Of a stretch of 19,020 nucleotides of DNA, positions 15,505 to 19,020 are shown one piece after another (position 1 is the stretch's first letter; every line of letters starts with the position of its first letter). Source of the DNA: Dictyocoela muelleri (taxonomy: Eukaryota; Microsporidia). The translations under genes were made by a program, and so were the position numbers. The stretch covers positions 1-19,020 of the forward strand of contig SDVU01000156.1 of NCBI GenBank assembly GCA_016256075.1, read 5' to 3'. A model generated the notes under the pieces. That model was given only the letters and a program-made list of their open reading frames with translations. It did no database searches and was not told where the DNA came from.

Positions 15505-17237
15505 GCGCCGTTTCGCCAGGGATTTATTAACCACTAAAAAAAATAAAAGCATAGTTTGGGCTCAATAATAAACGACTTTTTAAATACAAATCAGCAAAAA
15601 AAGTGCGGATTCGCTAGAATGAAATATTAAAAAAATAAATAATTTATTCGTCAAGTTTCCAACCAAAAAATGAATTAAGTGCTTTATGATAATTTTATCT
15701 TTCATACCTTATAAAATTTTTGAACAAAGACTGTTTTTTTTCACTATTTCCATTTTAGGCCTTTTACCCTCCCATTTTTATAATTATTTAAGTTGTATAT
15801 CCCGTTTTTTTCTCCAATGGAGAAAAAACAGTCTAGATCCAAATTTTTGCAGCAAATAAAAAGTTTATTTTCCTTTACAAGATCACGCGATTATGTAAGC
15901 ACATATTTGGCCTGTTATATTTGTATAAGGCTATAATGAACATCATTTTCAGCATTTTAAAGTATTTCGATAAAATGAGCCAAATTTGGATGTGCGATTG
16001 CTGCTCGTCTATTTAAATTGCCATGCCAACTCTCGAGGTTATTGGTTGTACGTTTTTCACTATTTAAAATTCGTTCAAAACACGATCAGAATTCAATCGG
16101 ATAGGATGGTTGTGTGAACTATCTATCTACGAAATTTTCAATGTAAGTCTTTTCAAAATATTCAAAAAATTCAACCAAGTCATCGTGAACATTCAATATT
16201 TGGGATTTTTCACGTATGGTAAGATATTCATCATAATAATTTTTGGGAAAAACGTAAGATTTAAAATTTTGCATAAAAATGTTCTTTATTTCCGGTTTAT
16301 CTCGATACTCCTTGCTTAATCGACAATAATCTTTTAAGTATCTAAATAGGGATTGTCCGAAGTGACATAGATCTCTATGTTGTGCCTGATAGAAATGTTT
16401 TCTGGACTGCATTAATTAATCCCTTCTCAAAATACGTGATAACTTCTGATGGTTCGTTTGTACACAATTGTTTAACTTGTAGTAATATTTATATAAGCCT
16501 TTCTATTTTTTATTCTATAAGAATAAAGCACATAAGGAACGCTTTCCCTAACACTAATCCGTGAATAGTTAGAAGTTGTTAAAAACCTGATAGACAGGAC
16601 TTATATGTACCATCAAGTAACCACGTATGAGATTTCTTCAAATACGCGCGCTGGAATTCCGACATGAAAATGATAAAACGTCCAGATTCGCCTACACCAC
16701 TGTCATGAACAAAAAAATAATTTTTTTTCTTAAAGTTATTCAGAGACATTCGGGAAAATTTGCATAAACTGTAAGAAAACGTCCGGGCTCTTTTTCCTGA
16801 TCTTAGTTACACGATCAAAAAACGATTTTGGAGTATTCATTAGCTTTATATGATTCTCATGAATTTCAGTTTTTATCTTCCTTACAATTTCATCTGGTGT
16901 CTCACTTGTAGACAAAGATCGATCGCACAAAATTGCCTGTGATTTTATACGTGTAACTCTGACTAAATCAGCTATGTGATTGTGCTCTATCATACCTATA
17001 ATCGAAAAATCGTGATCTGTTATAAGTTTTCCGCGACATGTACGAACCTGGCATATCCACCTGCAATATTCGTTGATAAAACTTTCAAAGTTATAGATAA
17101 ATTTTTTTTTATAATTAAGCGTCCGCCTCGTTTACTTTTATATTCAAGGATAAATTTCTATTTATCATTAATGAAGAGTCTTAAAATATTTTTACAAAAT
17201 TTATTTATTTTTTTATAGATCTCTGGCGAAACGACAA
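15505..17237 (-). mobile_element. Mutator-like element (MULE) 2, decayed
   Basis: The ends carry an inverted CGTTTCGCCAG(G/A)GAT motif at 15509-15523 and, reversed, at 17219-17233. They enclose a decayed FLYWCH/MULE transposase on the minus strand that differs from MULE 1 (DGTYK against DGTFK; unrelated ends). The total of about 1.73 kb sits between the paired direct repeats. Confidence 0.7.
15780..17190 (-). pseudogene. MULE transposase relic (second family)
   Basis: Ordered pieces are spread over several frames. A FLYWCH finger reads KRGGRLII (about 17130), WICQVRTCRGKLIT and then EHNHIADL, keeping Cys, Cys, His-Asn-His (about 17060-16970). A helical linker runs to 16736 (PDEIVRKIKTEIHENH). 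RFIIFMSEFQRAYLKKS and TWLLDGTYK hold the first catalytic Asp (about 16600-16614), followed by QLLTIHG. The DFE motif reads YFE, losing its Asp. Then come CHFGQSLFRYLKDYCRLSKE and YFEKTYIENF (97-residue open part 16412-16119), and finally RTTNNLESWHGNLNRRAAIA with HPNLAHFIEIL (about 16050-15965), the conserved MULE C-terminal block. It is a strongly decayed DNA transposon gene. Confidence 0.8.
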
Positions 17238-17252
17238 CTTTCGCCTTCTTAG

Positions 17253-17327
17253 ACTTATAATTCCAGAGAGATTCTTCTATTCGTTGAGGTAGAAAAATTC
17301 ATTAAAATTTTAATATTGCATGTATGA
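17253..17327. repeat. Direct repeat flanking MULE 2, right copy
   Basis: Begins ACTTATAATTCCAGAGAG, with TCTTCTATTCGTTGAG and AAAATTTTAATATTGCATG, aligned with 15368-15444. It starts about 16 bp outside the right MULE end. Confidence 0.65.
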
Positions 17328-17436
17328 GTCACAAATAAATCAAAAAATGATCCACTTAGTAACTTATGATTTATACGTCAATTTTAGCTTCAAAAACAAA
17401 CAATATAGCGTTCATAACTGTTACTACAAATTGTGA

Positions 17437-17490
17437 CCCCTTGAATATTGTGATCCCCTTGAATATTGTGATCCCCTTGAATATTGTGAC
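17437..17490. repeat. 18-bp tandem repeat CCCCTTGAATATTGTGAT
   Basis: Three adjacent, almost perfect 18-bp units. The partial flanks TTGTGA before and CCC after extend the array. One minus-strand frame reads GDHNIQ three times, so it could derive from a coding repeat, but no ORF surrounds it. Confidence 0.8.
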
Positions 17491-17626
17491 CCATTTTTTT
17501 ATCATTTTCCGCCTAAAATAAAAAATTAGATTTTTAAAATGAAATTTATTCCAAATTGCGCACTGTAGGGCAATAAAGGGTATAGATTTTTTTTCAAATA
17601 AACACCCTTTTTACCAATGTTTATAA

Positions 17627-17650
17627 TTATAATAATAATAATAATAATAA
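17627..17650. repeat. TAA microsatellite
   Basis: A run of about seven ATA/TAA units. It precedes an unassigned 150-bp stretch and then the GC-richer islet. Confidence 0.8.
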
Positions 17651-17804
17651 CTTTATTAATTCAACTCTTCAATACAACAAACTTATTGTTCTTATTTTTT
17701 CTCAGCATATATGGGTGCTTCTGAACAGATGTATATCATCCTTTTAAGGTTTTATTATTTTAATGAAGTATTTACCCCACATAGCCTTTACTTACCGAAG
17801 GTCA

Positions 17805-17882
17805 CCCCCCTCGGTAGACCGGGTACATATTGTCATAACCTGCGTGATTGCTAGCAGGGGGAAAGCGACTCGGGTACCCGGT
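17805..17882. other. GC-richer islet with inverted GACCGGGTAC arms
   Basis: GACCGGGTAC (17817-17826) and GTACCCGGTC (17873-17882) are perfect 10-bp arms around a GC-rich core with GATTGCTAGCAGGGGGAAAG. The right arm joins the TAA microsatellite directly. A structured 3' end of a non-LTR (LINE-type) or SINE retroelement with a TAA tail would look like this, but no reverse transcriptase is visible. Confidence 0.45.
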
Positions 17883-17883
17883 C

Positions 17884-17931
<48 letters not shown>
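17883..17931. repeat. TAA microsatellite tail
   Basis: About 16 ATA/TAA units, almost perfect, following the GACCGGGTAC islet without a gap. It produces a poly-Asn reading frame that is not a gene. Confidence 0.9.
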
Positions 17932-17932
<1 letters not shown>

Positions 17933-18339
17933 TAATCCCTTTTTGTTCTATATTTCTTTTGATCTCGGGTTTTTGAATGAGTTCGAAAGAAACATTTCTA
18001 TCAGTTTCTAAAGAATTTCATATACTTATTCTGATAAAATTATTTCTTTCTCTTAGCATACATTATTGTGTGCTTAGAGAGGAACGAGGAAAAATAGGTA
18101 TCTCAAAGACTATTTAATTGGGAATGTGTTAATTTCTTTTTATATTTTATCTTTAGATATTTCTGATTTATTTCGTTGTAATATTCATTATTTTTTTTAT
18201 TTTATGTTGGTCACTGAGGGCAACTCTTGTGTGTACTTTAATGAAATTGTGCATTTTTATTTACAGTGAGAAGTAGTCTCAGGGCTGTCAGAAGCATTTT
18301 TTAGTACCTTAAAGAGAGAAGGCTCAATAAAAAAATTAA

Positions 18340-18475
18340 AATAATAATAATTTTAATCAATATGTGTGTGCAAAAATATATTGAAGAATCATATTTGTGG
18401 TATATATAGATGGTGACAACATCCATAGCTGCTAACCCGGAGATTTGTCTCCTACCGTGGTCTGTGACTTTTTTT
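18340..18475 (-). other. Second GC-richer islet near TAA-type tract
   Basis: On the minus strand, ACCACGGTAGGAGACAAATC, with a GGAGA..TCTCC stem, and GTTAGCAGCTATGGATGTTG precede an AT-rich stretch. That stretch ends in ATTATTATTATTTTAATT near 18339-18357. The arrangement resembles the islet at 17805 in the opposite orientation, without clear sequence identity. Possibly another retroelement 3' remnant. Confidence 0.3.
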
Positions 18476-18656
18476 GTTTTCCAATAATACGTCACTTCCT
18501 AAGCTACCCAGAAGCCCAACTGTTTACGATATCCTTGTTTTATCAATGACTCAGCAGGATACAGGTAATTATTAACTTTTCATGAATTTTTATTTTTCAC
18601 TACTTTTTTCCGAGATGCGTCGCCGCACTCATCCCTACACCTAGACGCTTTTTTGC

Positions 18657-18830
18657 TTCATTCTCATATTGTACAGAGTCTTAATCAGCTATACTACACT
18701 GGAACAACTGTATATATACTATAATTATATAGTTATGACCGTTTAATGTCATTCACTCATTTTTTATTGTCGCGCGTACAGCGCGCGACATGCGCCCAGC
18801 TCGCGCATGTTCGATTCCTGCGGTGGTCGT
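18657..18830 (-). mobile_element. SINE copy 4, chimeric head
   Basis: Read on the minus strand, the body AATAAAAAATGAGTGAATGA, CATTAAACGGTC, AACTATATAATTATAGTAT, GTGTAGTATAGCTGATTAAG and AATATGAGAATGAA matches the other SINE copies (18768 down to 18657). The tRNA-like head is absent. In its place is a 60-bp GC-rich block with two perfect hairpins and a box-B-like GTTCGATTCC on the opposite (plus) strand at 18809-18818. Confidence 0.65.
18769..18810. repeat. Two perfect GC-rich hairpins in tandem
   Basis: GTCGCGCG/CGCGCGAC (18769-18776 and 18782-18789, loop TACAG) is followed by ACATGCGC/GCGCATGT (18788-18795 and 18803-18810, loop CCAGCTC). The stems overlap by two bases, so only slightly shortened stems can form together. 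This is by far the most GC-rich spot in the window. Confidence 0.85.
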
Positions 18831-18837
18831 ATATGAT

Positions 18838-18906
18838 TTTTAATTTTTAATTTTTAATTTTTAGTATTTAATTGTTAATTTTTAATATTGAATTTTTAAT
18901 TTTTGA
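18838..18906. repeat. TTTTTAA heptamer repeats
   Basis: At least four perfect ATTTTTA-type heptamers (18838-18865) and several diverged ones follow. They lie just beyond the GC-rich head of SINE copy 4. Confidence 0.75.
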
Positions 18907-19020
18907 TTTTGATTTATGTTATTTTTAATTCAAAATATTTATTATATTGTGGTAAACCCACTGATGTTGAATATAAGACAATACAACGAAGATTATGGAA
19001 ATTTCTAGAAAAAATCACGT
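18907..19020. other. Window end, nothing recognised
   Basis: AT-rich sequence with no ORF or element end that I can support. It may continue into a feature beyond the window. Confidence 0.4.

Noticed and set aside
17437-17490. CRISPR-like array
   Set aside because: Units are directly adjacent with no spacers, and the genome is eukaryotic.
17763-18011. 82-codon plus-strand ORF with a poly-Asn run
   Set aside because: The Asn run is a translated TAA microsatellite, and the start has no C-run signal; more likely retroelement 3' sequence than a host gene.
18737-18829. Possible plus-strand tRNA ending at GTTCGATTCCTGCGGTGGTC
   Set aside because: The T-arm is partly plausible, but the D and anticodon arms do not fit, and the 5' half is SINE body.

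Overview
This is a very AT-rich, intron-poor eukaryotic window that reads best as a repeat-laden microsporidian contig. The evidence is threefold. A chaperonin gamma-subunit gene (CCT3) lacks introns and is slightly short. An Asn/Lys-rich protein is packed with in-frame tandem repeats. All three genes I accept, every one on the minus strand, carry a run of C bases within 1-4 nt of the ATG, which matches the CCC-type start signal known in microsporidia. A large-genome microsporidian of the Hamiltosporidium/Edhazardia type is my guess; the genus cannot be fixed from this window.

Layout from left to right: a tRNA-derived SINE copy (1-134, minus); a decayed coding relic with an 18-bp minisatellite (about 500-1121, plus); CCT3 (1271-2884, minus); a hAT DNA transposon with decayed transposase, short terminal repeats and an 8-bp target duplication (3356-5314); SINE copy 2 (5541-5739, plus); a Mutator-like element with 33-bp terminal inverted repeats (5941-7492); a 1234-residue Asn-rich gene (7660-11364, minus); SINE copy 3 (11463-11662, plus); a 629-bp MITE with ends of over 50 bp (11720-12348); a quiet AT-rich stretch; a small Lys/Asn-rich gene (13439-13840, minus); SINE copy 5 (13903-14090, plus); a 194-bp foldback (14168-14361) abutting a decayed Merlin element (14353-15358); a second, different Mutator-like element (15505-17237) inside a pair of about 75-bp direct repeats; an 18-bp minisatellite; two GC-richer islets associated with TAA microsatellites; and a chimeric SINE copy 4 (18657-18830, minus) whose head is replaced by two perfect GC-rich hairpins.

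The three genes do not form a pathway. CCT3 is a housekeeping folding-machine subunit and the other two are unrecognised lineage-specific proteins. Most of the remaining DNA is a graveyard of cut-and-paste transposons of four kinds (hAT, two MULE families, Merlin), non-autonomous hairpin elements, and a tRNA-derived SINE family that I recognise only by comparing its five copies within this window. Two of the three genes have a SINE copy within 100 bp upstream of the start codon, pointing away from the gene. The SINE family is the strongest candidate for something undescribed.
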